A stretch of 64,000 nucleotides of DNA from Antedon mediterranea (lineage: Eukaryota > Echinodermata > Crinoidea > Comatulida > Antedonidae): contig NC_092680.1 of assembly GCF_964355755.1 (NCBI RefSeq), forward strand, positions 16,717,001 through 16,781,000, given 5' to 3'. Below are positions 1 through 12,874 of the stretch, one piece after another (within the stretch, counting starts at the first letter, position 1; the number at the start of each line of letters is the position of its first letter). Position numbers and translations under genes: made by a program. Under the pieces are notes generated by a model. That model made no database searches, was not told the DNA's origin, and saw only the letters and a list, made by a program, of their open reading frames with translations.

Positions 1-2150
1 GCACAATTGACATGCGAAAAACCCATTAGTCGACTCTGCGCATGTTTATTATGCAATAGTAACCATTTATGTCAAAAATAAAAGGGTCGAAAATCGGCCA
101 TTTTTCGAAAATTTTCCTGTACTATAGTACAGGTATTTTTTTCAAAAAATGGCCAATTTTCGACCTTTTTATATTTCGATAAAACTGGTTACTATAGCAC
201 AATTAACATGCGCAAAACCCATTAGACGACTCTGCGCATGTTTATTATGCTATAGTAACCATTATTGTCAAAAACTGGTTACTATAGCACAATTGACATG
301 CGCAGAATCCATTATTCGTCTCTGCGCATGTTTATTATTCAATAGTAACCATTTATGTCAAAAAATAAAAGGGTCGAAAATCAGCCATTTTTCGAAAATT
401 TCCCTGTACTATAGTACAGGTATTTTTTCAAAAAATGGCCAATTTTAGACCTTTTTATTTTTCGATAACACTGGTTACTATAGCACAATTAACATGCGCA
501 GAACCTATTAGTCGACTCTGCGCATGTATATTTTGCTATAGTAACCATTTATGTCAAAACTGGTTACTATAGCACAATTGACATGCGCAGAATCCATTAT
601 TCGTCTCTGCGCATGTTTATTATTCAATAGTAACCATTTATGTCAAAAAATAAAAGGGTCGAAAATCAGCCATTTTTCGAAAATTTCCCTGTACTATAGT
701 ACAGGTATTTTTTCAAAAAATGACCAATTTTCGACCTTTTTATTTTTCGATAAAACTGGTTACTATAGCACAATTAACATGCGAAAAACCCATTAGTCGA
801 CTCTGCGCATGTTTATTATGCAATAGTAACCATTTATGTAAAAAATAAAAGGGTCGAAAATCGGCCATTTTTTGAAAATTTCCGTGTGCTATAGTACAGG
901 TATTTTTTCAAAAAATTGCCAATTTTCGACCTTTTTATTTTTCGATAAAACTGGATACTATAGCACAATTAACATGCGCAGAACCCATTAGTCGACTCTG
1001 CGCATGTTTATTATGCTATAGTAACCATTTGTGTCAAAACTGGTTACTATAACACAATTGACATGCGCAAAACCCATTATTCGTCTCTGCGCATGTTTAT
1101 TATGCAATAGTAACCATTTATGTCAAAAATAAAAGGGTCGAAAATCGGCCATTTTTCGAAAATTTCCCTGTACTATAGTACAGGTATTTTTTCAAAAAAT
1201 GGCCAATTTTAGACCTTTTTATTTTTCAATAAAACTGGTTACTATAGCACAATTAACATGCGCAGAACCCATTAGTCGACTCTGCGCATGTTTATTTTGC
1301 TATAGTAACCATTTATGTCAAAACTGGTTACTATAGCACAATTGACATGCGCAAAACCCATTAGTCGACTCTGCGCATGTTTATTATGCAATAGTAATCA
1401 TTTATGTCAAAATATAAAAGGGTCGAAAATCGGCCATTTTTCGAAAATTTCCCTGTACTAGTACAAGGATTTTTTCAAAAAATGACAAATTTTCGACCTT
1501 TTTATTTTTCGATAAAACTGGTTACTATAGCACAATTAACATGCGCAGAACCCATTAGTCGACTCTGCGCATGTTTATTATGCTATAGTGACCATTTCTG
1601 TCAAAAACTGGTTACTATAGCACAATTGACATGCGCAGAACCCATTAGTCAACTCTGCGCATGTTTATTATGCAATAGTAACCATTTATGTCAAAAACTG
1701 GTTACTATAGCACAATTGACATGCGAAAAACCCATTAGTCGACTCTCCGCATGTTTATTTTGCAATAGTAACCATTTATGTCAAAAATAAAAGGGTCGAA
1801 AATCGGCCATTTTTCGACAATTTCCCTGTACTATACTACAGGTATTTTTTCAAAATGGCCAATTTTAGACCTTTTTATTTTTCGATAAAACTAGTTACTA
1901 TAGCACAATTAACATGCGCAGAACCCATTAGTCGACTCTGCGCATGTTTATTATGCTATAGTAACCATTTATGTCAAAACTGGTTACTATAGCACAATTG
2001 ACATGCGCAGAGTCGAATAATGGGTTCTGCGCATGTCAATTGTGCTATATTTATGTCAAATATGGTTATGATAGCACAATTGACATGCGCAGAACGCATT
2101 ATTCGACTCTGCGCATGTTTATTATGCAATAGTACCCATTTATGTCAAAA
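1..2150. repeat. Composite palindromic satellite, block 1 (A and B hairpin units)
   Basis: The block is built from two palindromic units. Unit A (about 95 bp) opens with TGGTTACTATAGCACAATT, has inverted arms ACATGCGCAGA and TCTGCGCATGT around ATTAGTCGAC, and closes with the reverse of its opening. Unit B (about 95 bp) has arms AAAAGGGTCGAAAAT and ATTTTCGACCTTTTT around CTGTACTATAGTACAGG. I count 16 A and 7 B units; B starts near 84, 371, 656, 851, 1135, 1420 and 1793. The usual order is B-A1-A2 with a period of 284-287 bp. A1 has AACATGCG and TGCTATAG; A2 has GACATGCG and TGCAATAG. Open frames across the block follow the repeat and are not genes. Confidence 0.93.
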
Positions 2151-2735
2151 ACAAGGCCAACAGCCATAAGTCGCGTGCTGTAAGAAAAAAAAATGAACTT
2201 TCAAAAAGTAATGTACTTTAAAACTTTTCTGTACATCAAAACAGTTCAAAAAGTTTAGAAAAGCGATAAAACGCGACTAAAAATATACTATAAAAATGTA
2301 TTTCTTATTTTTATTTAAAAATCATGAGTCTCCTCTCCTTAATTGCAAACACAAAAAACGATCTGAGCATGTGCAAATGTATATAAAAGCACTCAGATAA
2401 TGAGAGGGCAGTATAATGATATAAGCAGTCAGTTAGGCAGATCATAAGTCAGCTCTCCTTAATTGCCTAAGTCACACAGCTGACTTGGGCAGAAACACAA
2501 AAAATAAAGTATATTGATATAACCAGTGAGTTAGGCAGAAAAACAAAACAAAAATTATGTCTTAGACACTTTTGTTATGAGGCTGTCGATATCATCTATA
2601 CACAAAAAATGCTACCTTTTAGTAACAAAATTTAATAGCATCAGCTCTTCAGATTAAAATTAACACTGATGAATTTAGAAAAGGAAAGTAGCAATAAAGA
2701 GAAAGAATTTGTAAAAATGGGTTAAAAAATATAAA
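2151..2735. other. Gene-free spacer
   Basis: AT-rich sequence between two satellite blocks. It contains a short imperfect duplication around CAGCTCTCCTTAATTGC (about 2325-2345 and 2448-2470). I see no splice-bounded open frame and no RNA gene. Confidence 0.5.
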
Positions 2736-3290
2736 AATATAAAAACGCATAATAATTGAATATTAAAAACTTGATATTTAAACCATTTTCAACCTTTTTT
2801 TTTTACATAATTGGGTTCTATGGAACTATAAGATGATCATAAAGCAATATATGATCATATACAGCAATATAAACGCACAATAATTGAATTTTAAAAACTT
2901 GAAATTTTGGCCATATTTTTTTTGAAAAAAATTCCTGTACAGGGATTTTGTCGAAAAATTGCCAATTTTTTACCTTTTTATTTCTCGACATAATTGGGTT
3001 CTATGGTACTATAAGATGATCATAAAGCAATATATGATCATATACAGCAATAAAAACGTATAATAATTGAATTTTAAAAACTTGATATTTTGGCCATATT
3101 TTTAAAAAAATTCCTGTACAGGGATTTTTTCGAAAAATGGCCAATTTTAGACCTTTTATTTTTCGGTATAACTTGGTTCTATGATACTATAAGATGATCA
3201 TAAAGCAATATATGATCATATACAGCAATATTTTAATTTTAAAAACTTGAAATTTTTGCCATTTTTCTAAAAAAAAAGTTTTTCGACGTA
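2736..3290. repeat. Tandem repeat of about 181 bp, B-unit derived
   Basis: Two and a half copies of a unit containing GGTTCTATGG, AGATGATCATAAAGCAATA and a B-like core (TTCCTGTACAGGGATTTTT followed by GCCAATTTT). The GGTTCTATG landmark recurs near 2813, 2995 and 3175. The shared core ties it to the flanking satellite, so it looks like a B unit fused to a different spacer and then amplified. Confidence 0.85.
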
Positions 3291-3604
3291 CGCACGTAAT
3301 TGTATTGCCATATGATGATTTATGCCCTGAAATTTATGAGTACCAAATTGTATTTAATTGTTATTCATGGTTGTGAAGATATGATTACAAACGTGATTTC
3401 ATTAAATCGTGCGTAGACCGCGTAATTTTTTATTGCGCACCATTAAAACATAACCACATCGATTCCTGGCCATAAGGAATATACTGTGAAAAATTGACTT
3501 AGCTAGATTAAACTGATATCAAAATAAGGTCAGAAAGCGATAAATCGCATAGTGATACCGGACTGACAGACAGACCGACCGACCAACATAGTGAACTATA
3601 GAGT
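3291..3604. other. Gene-free spacer
   Basis: Unique-looking sequence between satellite blocks; no coding or RNA feature seen. Confidence 0.4.
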
Positions 3605-4335
3605 TTTAAAAAAAGGGTAAAAAATCGGTCATTTTTCGAATATTTCCCTGTACTATACTACAGGGATTTTTTCGAAAAAATGGCCAATTTATAACTTTTT
3701 TATTTTTCGATAAAACTGGTTACTATAGTATAATTAACATGTGCAGAACCCATTAGTCGACTCTGCGCATGTTTATTATGCTATAGTAACCATTTATGTC
3801 AAAAACTGGTTACTATAGCACAATTGACATGCGCAGAACCCATTATTTGTCTCTGCGCATGTTTATTATGCAATAGTAACCATTTATGTCAAAAAATAAA
3901 GGGTCGAAAATCGGCCATTTTTCGAAAATTTCCCTGTACAGGGATTTTTTTAAAAAATTGCCAATTTTCGACCTTTTTATTTTTCGATAAAACTGGTTAC
4001 TATAGCACAATTAACATGTGCAGAACACATTAGTCGACTCTGCGCATGTTTATTATGCTATAGTAACCATTTATGTCAAAAACTGGTTACTATAGCACAA
4101 TTGACATGCGCAGAGTCGAATAATGGGTTCTGGGCATGTCAATTATGCTATGTTTATGTCAAATATAGTTATGATAACACAATTGACATACGCAGGGATT
4201 TTTTCAAAAAATTGCCAATTTTCGACCTTTTTATTTTTCGATAAAACTGGTTACTATAGAACAATTAACATGCGCAGAACCCATTTGTCGACTCTGCGCA
4301 TGTTTATTATGCTATAGTAACCATTTATGTCAAAA
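3605..4335. repeat. Composite palindromic satellite, block 2
   Basis: The same A and B units as at 1-2150, in the order B, A, A, B, A, A, then a truncated B-like piece and a last A. One A unit near 4108-4140 has its core inverted (GCAGAGTCGAATAATGGGTT), as also happens near 2000-2040. The block ends at TTTATGTCAAAAGGATGGG, where Helitron-like sequence begins. Confidence 0.9.
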
Positions 4336-4700
4336 GGATGGGAAGAACAACTTTTAAATATATTCTCTATCCGCTCAGTAACTAAATATTGTTTAAAATG
4401 CTTTATAGGCTTTTCAATAATATACCACTAAACACAGTAAAACATTTACGATTTATAATACTTTTTTAAAACTGTCCCTGTTATAGTCGATTGAAATAGT
4501 AAAGTACATAACGATACACCACTACGACGTTTAAATTTTTTATAATTATTAATTAATACAAACGTTGAGAAGCAACTGTCAGTAATCTACCCACAGTCAC
4601 AGTAATAAATGTTCTTTGTATATTTTGTTTATATATCTAACAGTAATCACATTCACAGTAAGACAATCTCGATTCAAATGGCGACAAAAAATGTACAATA
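4336..4700 (-). mobile_element. Helitron internal fragment
   Basis: This stretch is about 80-90% similar to 4936-5360 inside the neighbouring Helitron: a shared AAATATATTCT.TATCC.CTCAGTAAC, then a segment with TACACCACTACGACGTTTA, then ATATATCTAACAGTA. It lacks a 5' end and lies directly beyond the 3' end of the next element, so it looks like a truncated copy in tandem. Confidence 0.7.
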
Positions 4701-6512
4701 CTAGATGGTACGCTCGCTTCGCTCGCGTACCATCTAGGTCGTGCCCACAGATGGTTCTCGAATACGTACACAGTAATTTCAGCGTAACAAAACTGGCGAT
4801 TTCAAATGTACGTACCGCAACTAAAATTAGCACCCTGGGAATTACTTCCGAAGGAGAAACTTATCACAAAATGAGTCCAAATTTTTGATTTGGACTCATT
4901 TAAAGAAACCCAATTTGTGTTTTGTATGTAACATTAGGGTTGAGGGTTGGGAAAGCGGATAGGTACAAAGAAGAACAATTTTTAAATATATTCTTTATCC
5001 ACTCAGTAACGAAATATTTCATGTTTTATAGGCCTATAAATAATATACCTCTAAATACAGTAAAACATTTGCGATTTAATACTTTGTTAAAACTGTCACT
5101 GTCATAATCGATTGAAATATTAAAGTACATGTTACGATACACCACTACGACGTTTATATTATTGGTAATTATTAATTAATACAAACGTTGAGAAGGAACT
5201 GTCAGTATAAAGTTTATTTGTATATAATAATGTGTTTATATATCTAACAGTAGAGCCTAACCACAATTTGTATATATTTTTATATTACATCTAACAGTAC
5301 GAACATTCACAGTAAGAAATGTTCGATTCAAATGAGGACCAAAAATATTTAATAGGTATTTACAGTATTGTCAAAGTATTGCAAGTTTATTCTCAAAGGG
5401 CCTATATATTTACCTACCGTATGTGTTAAACCAAGGGCTCATAAATTTACCTACTTGTGTTAAACCAAACTCTGGGATGTTCCATTCATCGCAAATCAAT
5501 ACATTTGTATAATCGTATATTAAATCTATCAAAATAGTATTTTTTAAAGAAAATCGGCCTGTCTTCAACATTATGATGCTGTACTCTAGCTGTTCAACCA
5601 GTTTTCAGCTATTAAAAACAATTATCGTAGGAGGAGATAGGAAAAGGCGAAGCCTCCTCGCATTTTTGTGGCGGGTATTTTTCAATATGGACATCCATTA
5701 GACAGTGTATACCACGATCGTAAAACACCCCTATTTGGGGCAAATCGTTGAACCTAAATTCGTTTTAATCGTCAATAACTAATTATCTAACTTAATTTAA
5801 TTAGTAAACATGGTTACATCAGGTGGTTAAAATCAGTACCGAAAGTACGAACCAACTTTATATACCATCGAGTAAAAATTCGAGAAGTAAGGCGCGATTT
5901 ACCGAATTTTGCCCTTACGTAAATTTATATATAGATTGTCAAAGTATTGCAATACTATAATAAGTTTTATTCTCCAAGGGCCCATAAATTTACGTACTTG
6001 TGTTAAACCAAGGGCTCATAAATTTACCTACAAACTGGGAGTCTGAGAGATTGGAATGTTCCATATATCGCAGATCAAAACAGTTGTATAAATGTATATT
6101 AAATCTATCAAAATAGTATTTTTTAAAGAAAAATCGGCCTGTCTTCAACATTATGATGCTGTACTCGAGCTGTTCAACCGGTTTTCAGCTATTAAAAATA
6201 ATTATCGTAGGAGGAGATAAGAAAATGCGAAGCATCTTCCTATTATTGTGTGCGGGTATTTTTCCATGGAAATTCATTAGACAGTGTGTACCACGATTGG
6301 AAACACCCCTATTTGAGGCAAATCGTTGAACCTAAATTCGTTTTAATCGTCAATAACTAATTACCTAACTAATTTAATTAGTAAACAGGGTTACATCACA
6401 TGGTTAAAATCAGTACCGAAAGTATGAACCAACTTTATATACCATCGAGTAAAAATTCTAGAAATAAACCGAGATTTATCGAATTTTGACCTTACGTAAA
6501 TTTATATATAGA
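4701..6512 (-). mobile_element. Non-autonomous Helitron with duplicated 5' end
   Basis: Read on the minus strand, the element starts TCTATATATAAATTTACG and ends with a GC-rich hairpin (GGTACGCGAGCG ... CGTACC) followed by ATCTAG. The outside bases are A before TC and T after CTAG, the A/T target pattern of Helitrons. There are two 5' termini: 5935 gives a 1,235-bp element, and 6512 lies at the end of a tandem duplication of the 5' part (about 5370-5935 against 5936-6512). No Rep/helicase frame is present. The outer 5' terminus is 76 bp past the stop codon of the SKOR-like gene, so it probably contributes to that gene's 3' UTR. Confidence 0.88.
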
Positions 6513-6588
6513 TTCTACGACTAATTTTTATAACAGGTAAATGTATTCGTCGAGTATCAATACTATTGCAAACAAATTAAGTCGTGTA

Positions 6589-9500
6589 TTAGTTATCGGA
6601 GTCCAATGCGCCTGTTGGTGAAGTTTTTGATGACGACGACATATTGTTGAGAGCTGTTTGAGCTTCTGAAAAATATAAATTACTTTTGTTTTTATTATCT
6701 TTATTTAAAGAAAGTTGAAGATTTATTTAAAGAAATTTGAAGATTAAAAAGTGACCTCCATTGTTCTGATCAGTGTTTACAATTTTGTTGTTGTCTTTCG
6801 ATGGCATTGTAGCCAAATAAAGTGAAATCATAATTACTCGAAATGTGATTAAATAATAAAATTAAATTGTCGGTAAAACTATTATTATTGTTATATTATT
6901 TAGTAACAATTACATGCATAAGTACATTTTCTACAGTGCCTCTATTTTGTTTTATTTAGTATTATTTTATTTCATGAACACAAAATCATTTGTATATTTT
7001 CAGTTTGTATTTTGTTTAGACCGATTTTGATTGGTAATTCACTGCGCGTCAGCAATTTTGTTTTATGTTTTCTTAGCAATCTAGATAATATTGAACATTT
7101 TGTTATGAATCTCGTTAATTAAAATAAATTAAAGCTTACATATCTATATCGCGCTTATCATAAACTTATACAATTATCTTCCACTACGTACTATTTTTAG
7201 TATATGATTATTATATAGAATATTAAAAATCAATATTACTTATAGAAAATGTCATAAAGAAAAACTTATTAGTAAGCATAATTAAACCATATCATATAGA
7301 CTTTTCCCCAATTAAACACCATCCGGTATGATATTTACTATCATTGTACTACCACCCACATACGTCTTCTTGTACTCCTAAATTAAATTCTCATTAGCAT
7401 TGTTATTACTATCTAATTGGCCGATAACAAATTTAACTACTAACAAACAGTATTATACTTTATATTTATTTCATTTTTAGGAGATTGTTAAGTCTTGTTC
7501 AAGGCTATTTGAATAGTTGTAAGTTAAGTTTTATAATTATCTTCAACACTCACAATTTAAAATAACTATGATTTGTGTCGTGATAAAACATGTTTCTTAT
7601 TAGTAGTTAGTAATTATTATCCGTTAATTGAACAGTGTAAAATGGAGATATTATTAACCAATATAGTTTATTACCAGCAGGAGTAAATAAATGCTGTATC
7701 AATCGAAGATAACAAATGTCTAAAAACTCTGTAATTTATTTTACATTAAATTTCTTCTATTATGGAGTATAAAATTGAAGTTTTTAGATTATTATTACAT
7801 GGCAAGGTGTTTATATTACGTGACTGTGACGCTCTTCCGGTTGCGGCGCGCTGCAATTATCCGACGACTCGTGGCGCGCGATAATTCAAAAAAGTTTTTC
7901 TCTGCGGCGCTTATTTATTTTTGAATGCTTATTGTGATATCTATTCGATTAAAATGTTGATTTTACTGAGTAATTAAACAACTCGATATTATTTGAATAT
8001 GTTACTTATTCAATAGTTATTCGTATTTGATTGTGCCACTTATTCGAGTACGCTGTTTACTTGATCGTTTATACGTTTTCGACTACGCTGCTTATTTGAC
8101 TGTGGTACTTATTCGGCAGCGATGCTTCTTTGACTGTAGTACTTATTCGACTATGATGCTTATTGACTGCGTTACTTATTCGGCAGCGATGCTTCTTTGA
8201 CTGTGGTCACTTATTCGAATCGATTCTTATCGACTGTGCTATAGCCTAGTACTTACCTTCGAGCTTAGCTTCTAGTTCACTTCTAGAAAGTTGTTTCAAA
8301 TCTTGATCCCTTACAGATGACGAATCTATATGAAAAAGAAAAAAGTATATAAATATAATTGTTATGCATATCTTATTAATTTAGTGTCATTTTATTTATC
8401 ATAATTTTTCTATAAAAATGTTCAACATTTTATTATTGTACTAAAGGCGGCTTTTGTTCGAGCGGCGTAGCGGTGCTTATCGAAAAGAAAAAGTTTTGGT
8501 AAGGCTTGTATGTGACGTTCATTCATTCGTTCGTACGATCATTGTTTTTGTTTATTTTATTCGTTTTTAATTCAATATATTAAACAGAGGCGCCTCATTC
8601 GTATTTAAGTTATAATTTAACATTATTAAGTATGATTAATTCATTATTAATTTAATTAATTAATTTATATCAACATTCGAAATTGTACGAATCAGAAGAT
8701 CTCCGAGAGCGAAAATATATAATAAATACAATAAATATTTAAATCTTTGTTATGTTGGCAGTATCACCGTAAATACGTTTATAATATAAAATAAGTTAAA
8801 AATACTGATGTCTTATAAGTATTGAAAGAAACCATTGTCGACAACGGTATGCTCTACTGCAAGGCTTATGTAGGATTCAATAGACTGAAGTTTTTCTTTC
8901 ATTACTTCTACAATTCAGATAGTAAAAATAAATACAGTAATCAAAATAAAGATTAAAAATTATAATGCTTTTGTTAAATTGCTTCTACCAAATAGTCTAC
9001 AATTTATGACATACCGAGACAGCAAAGTCTATAATTAAACAGCTAATTAGAAAACCAGTGAGGCTAGCTATCTGGTACGAATTGTGTCAAATTAGATAGA
9101 AACGTTTCTAATTAAACAACCATTAAACTCTAAACATAAAGCCTTGCATAATTTGATGCAAAACATTATTACCATTATTTTAATCACAATTTTGATTAGA
9201 ATCTTACAGTAAATTTGAAACTATTGTATTTGTAACAAAGGCCACTGTTCATTAGGACCAATAGAATGAAAATTATGTATAACATTGAATGCGGAGTTAG
9301 GTCATTAAAATCGGATAAAAACTCGAATTAAATTCACAACGTGTAAATTAGCTTTGGTCTGTAAAACCATAAAACTTTACCTTTTATTAAGAGTTTTGTA
9401 TGAAATATATGTTTTGTTACGAAACTGTTAATTAAATTCGTTTATAGATCCAGGAAATAAACAAAATTAAACATTTTTTCAAAAGAAATTAACAATTGGG

Positions 9501-12500
9501 TCGACGCAAGTAGTTTTATGTGACGTAAACTCTACAGATTATTATAGTAATAGTCATTAATTTACGCGTGTAGGTTGTTAACAATTTTATGTCTTAAGTC
9601 CAATAACACATAAATTTAAAATTAAAAAATAATTACTACTTGATGAAGTTCTCTGCAGTTCGTATTTGTTTTATTATTGTTTTGTTTGTTTAATGGTGAG
9701 AAAAAGTCTCAATAAATGTTATAATTTTCTTGTACTATACTGTATTTGTTTATTAATACAAGGCGGGCCAATATTTGGCTATTTAAGCCCGGCGCACACT
9801 ATAGCTATTGGCTGATACAACCGGCACGAGGAACACTTGGTTTAAGGTAGTGTTAGTCAGAGGAAAGTATCAATCTTCGTAGAACGGGGTTTAGAGGTGT
9901 TCCATTTTTATTGTTTAATTAAATGATATTGAATTAAAGAAATTGTTATTTTATTCTTACATTGAAGATAATCATCATTGTAAAGTAAAGTACAGTTAAA
10001 TTTGAATGTTTTGATTTTTTTATTTATTTGACGATCAAAACGATAAACAAAATCAGATTTTTCGTTTAATTTGTAATCTTCTGCTGTTCGTATAATGGAT
10101 GGTTAGAATGGAGTTGAAGTTACTAAGTTTGAAGATGAATGATTGTGATGACAATTAAAACGACGATTGATGATGTGGATGAGGGTGGTGTACGATTGTT
10201 AAGATAAACGTGAGAATGGATGGCGAGAATGAGAACTGTGGGAAAGTGATTTAATAATGATGAAGATAAAATAATGTCAATGTGGGGGAATAACCGGTGA
10301 CGCACAGCGTACAGGGCCGGCTGAATTGTTCACATTTTGAGACAACACATACGTCTCTTCACTGCCACCAAATGGCTCTCATTCGTCTGTCCAGAGAGGG
10401 CTGAGATGGACAAGTACTCCTCTTCCGAAGGATGGAATGGGTTCTTTAAAGTGAATACAATCCGGAAAAGATAATTGAACCCGTGCCGATTGTATAGCTG
10501 CAGTTTACACCAGTGCCCACACATGTGCGCAATTCATACCTTCAAAACTTGCAGCCCTCCTTTTAGTACGGATTGGCAAACATCTTCCTCGTTGTTCGCC
10601 AAAACTGTCAACACATTTGGTCTATGATTACAAAAAAACTAAATTAGTAATGCTAAGATATAGGCTAATACTTTTCTCTCATTTCAATGTATTTCCTCCA
10701 CCAAGATCACAAGGGATGCTATATTACAACATAAATATCAAAGTTATTTGATATAATATCTAAAAATCAAGCAATACAACTCCAGCTTAGATTTAATTAC
10801 AGGAAAATTAACTACTAAGTCGCGAATGTAAATACAGCTCAATGCATTAATAACAAACTAAATTCATCATTGCCTTTAATCAGGTCGGTTTGAAATGTAT
10901 ATCGCGCATAATCAGTAGGGACAGGTATACCTAACCATGTACCACAACAACAGTAATTATACATTAATAACTTAATACCAATTCGTCTCAATTGAACGAA
11001 TGGCATTATAATCAATTAGTCATAGATATGTTTGTTTATGCCACATTTTATTCTTGTTTATGTTCACACGTCCTACACATTGGCTATAACATGATGTGTA
11101 AAAGAAACCAATTTTGAATCTTCAATTTAAAAGATCAAACTATGTTTATTAAAAGCCCAAAAGGCCAACACGTTTGTATATAACCAATATTGAGCATATA
11201 CATCTTGCTATCAATAATTTGACATGAATTGTGTTCCACCTTCTCATAAAAAAATCAAATTAGAACAATACTATAGAGTCAGAATATATTTACGGTGCCT
11301 TTATAGTGTAATAGTGTAATACTATTTATATTAGATCTAACATAAATAGTATTACACTAGTTGGGTTGTCTATTAGGCCTATATTTACCCCACAACGTTA
11401 AAAGATTGCACGCATTAAACTTACTAACGAATAGCATGTAAAGTTATCAAATAAATTCTTGAAAACGTAATTCTCTATCAATCACGTTTTAACAAATACC
11501 GGTAGGCCCACTCTACCCTATTTTTTTTACCCCATACACGCACTGCTTACTTACAAAATCTACTTGATCAGCGACATCCATCCGAAAGTCATATTTGTGA
11601 ATGCTGTCAGCTGTATGGTATTTATCGCCGGCGGCATACAGTCGTCGAAGCCTGGGTGATTCTTGGCGACTAGAATCGTTCACTTTTACCAGTGGATCTT
11701 GTTGGTCATCAATGCTCCACTGATGTTCAACTGGTGTGAATGCTGATACATGATGTGAAGCAAGCAGCTTTGAAACAGGGGGTTCTTCCGCGTCATCATT
11801 AGATAAAAGTGGCCTGAACGTGGCACCACCGTGCAAGTCCTGCCGCCACGTACGGTCGTGTCCAACAGATCCCATCTTTCCTAAATACGGTCCACTCATT
11901 ATTTGGGAATTGAGTGCGAATGGAGCCATTTTCCAGGGGCTGAGTGGGAATGGATGTGTATAATCAGGACCTCCAACTGCCGACTCTATTCGCATTCTGT
12001 GAGACGGAATAAACGGTATAAAAGCTTCGGGACCAACATTTTGAAATGACTTCTGAATAAACTGTGGTGTCATAAATGGGTACATGGGCGTGCGGATTGG
12101 TGAGTATGTTGGCGCAGGCTCGATTCGCAAACCTCCTTTCACTGGCGATGACAAGGACACAGCGGGCACAGCATTAGTTGAACCTTTAGTACACGTTAAA
12201 AGTGATCTCTTGCGGCTTCCTCCATTAAACATTGCTTTGACATCTTCCCACACATGAAGAAGTTCATTGCTGGGATTCTGGTTAGCCAGCTTGATGTGAC
12301 GTCGCCATGAATTAAAATTAGCAGCATCTGGGTGCTGATACTTCGATTCTGGCAAGCGATGTGAATGAAAGATGAACTTATTTGGTGAAAGGTACACAGT
12401 ACAAAATTTGCATTTGATGCATTTAGCTCGTGAGCTGTTATATCGACTTGGGATAAAGTTCCCCTGACATCCCCATGAACACGTATGCTGTACTTCGAAG

Positions 12501-12874
12501 GTGAAATTATCCGGTAGCTTTATGGGTTTTGTTTCTTCTAGAAACGATTTGACGAGTCGTTCTGCTTCGTGTTTAGTGATCATTCCGCAGCGACGGGATG
12601 AGATCGGCATCGCCCCGGCTCGACGGAGAATTTCAAGTTGCACAGGAGTACATTGGATGCAAGTTATCCCTAGAGCCACACGGCGGTTATGTATCTCATT
12701 GTAGCTGAACTTCTTGAGCAACGTATTCGATATTTGTGCTAGGCACAGTCGCTCCTTGTTGTCAATGATGAGTGAAGCGATCGGAACACCGTAGAGCACT
12801 GTTGTCTGACATTGTTCAGAGGACATTTTTGTGCATGTTTCTTCAATAGATTCGACGAAAGGTTTATCCGCCAT
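6589..12874 (-). CDS. SKOR: SKI-family transcriptional corepressor (SKOR/Fussel/CORL-like), four exons
   Basis: Exons: 12874-11531, 10621-10540, 8325-8257, 6665-6589, giving 523 aa with consistent phases (0, 1, 1, stop) and GT-AG borders; the 8257 donor is GTAAGTAC. Exon 1 holds the SKI/SNO/DAC fold (about residues 24-115, with LCLAQISNTLL and RRAGAMPISSRRCGMITK) and the SAND-like SMAD4-binding zinc domain (about 120-220, with CSWGC, KCIKCKFC and FIFHSH), then a proline-rich stretch. Both domains match SKOR more closely than SKI or SnoN. In vertebrates SKOR proteins are nuclear corepressors in neurons that bind SMADs and homeodomain factors. Exons 3-4 encode a short heptad-like helix (SELEAKLEEAQTAL). 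The protein is much shorter than human SKOR1/2 (over 900 aa). Exon 1 is certain; exons 2-4 rest on phase and splice sites. Confidence 0.86.
7985..8235. repeat. Imperfect tandem repeat in SKOR intron 3
   Basis: A degenerate unit with the landmark ACTTATTCGGCAGCGATGCT recurs at about 66-bp spacing (near 8106 and 8173), with shorter ACTTATTCGA variants around it. It ends just before exon 3 (8257). Confidence 0.7.
8326..10539. other. SKOR intron 2, no further exon assigned
   Basis: AT-rich intron. A GC-richer patch at 9765-9910 and a purine-rich patch at 10085-10310 stand out by composition only. An open frame at 10330-10500 (minus) has a CTGCAG acceptor but no matching donor, so I left it out of the model. 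Confidence 0.5.
11312..11359. repeat. 18-bp inverted repeat in SKOR intron 1
   Basis: The arms TAGTGTAATACTATTTAT and ATAAATAGTATTACACTA are exact complements around a 12-base loop with AGATCT at its centre. It would form a stable hairpin; it could be a MITE relic. Confidence 0.85.

Noticed and set aside
149-1790. Open frames reading LVTIAQLTCAEPI...LCACLLC in tandem
   Set aside because: They follow the A/B satellite units exactly, recur with the repeat period and have no independent coding signal.
1-2150. CRISPR-like array
   Set aside because: There are no unique spacers of constant length, the units are long and palindromic, and the surrounding genes are eukaryotic.
4616-4888. Open frames on both strands with VRTATKIS and similar words
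   Set aside because: They lie across the 3' hairpin end of a Helitron, and the same words appear in its other copies.
10330-10524. Minus-strand frame preceded by a CTGCAG acceptor, in SKOR intron 2
   Set aside because: It ends in a stop with no fitting donor, has no recognised domain, and the exon 2 to exon 3 junction is in phase without it. It might be an alternative last exon, but nothing supports that.
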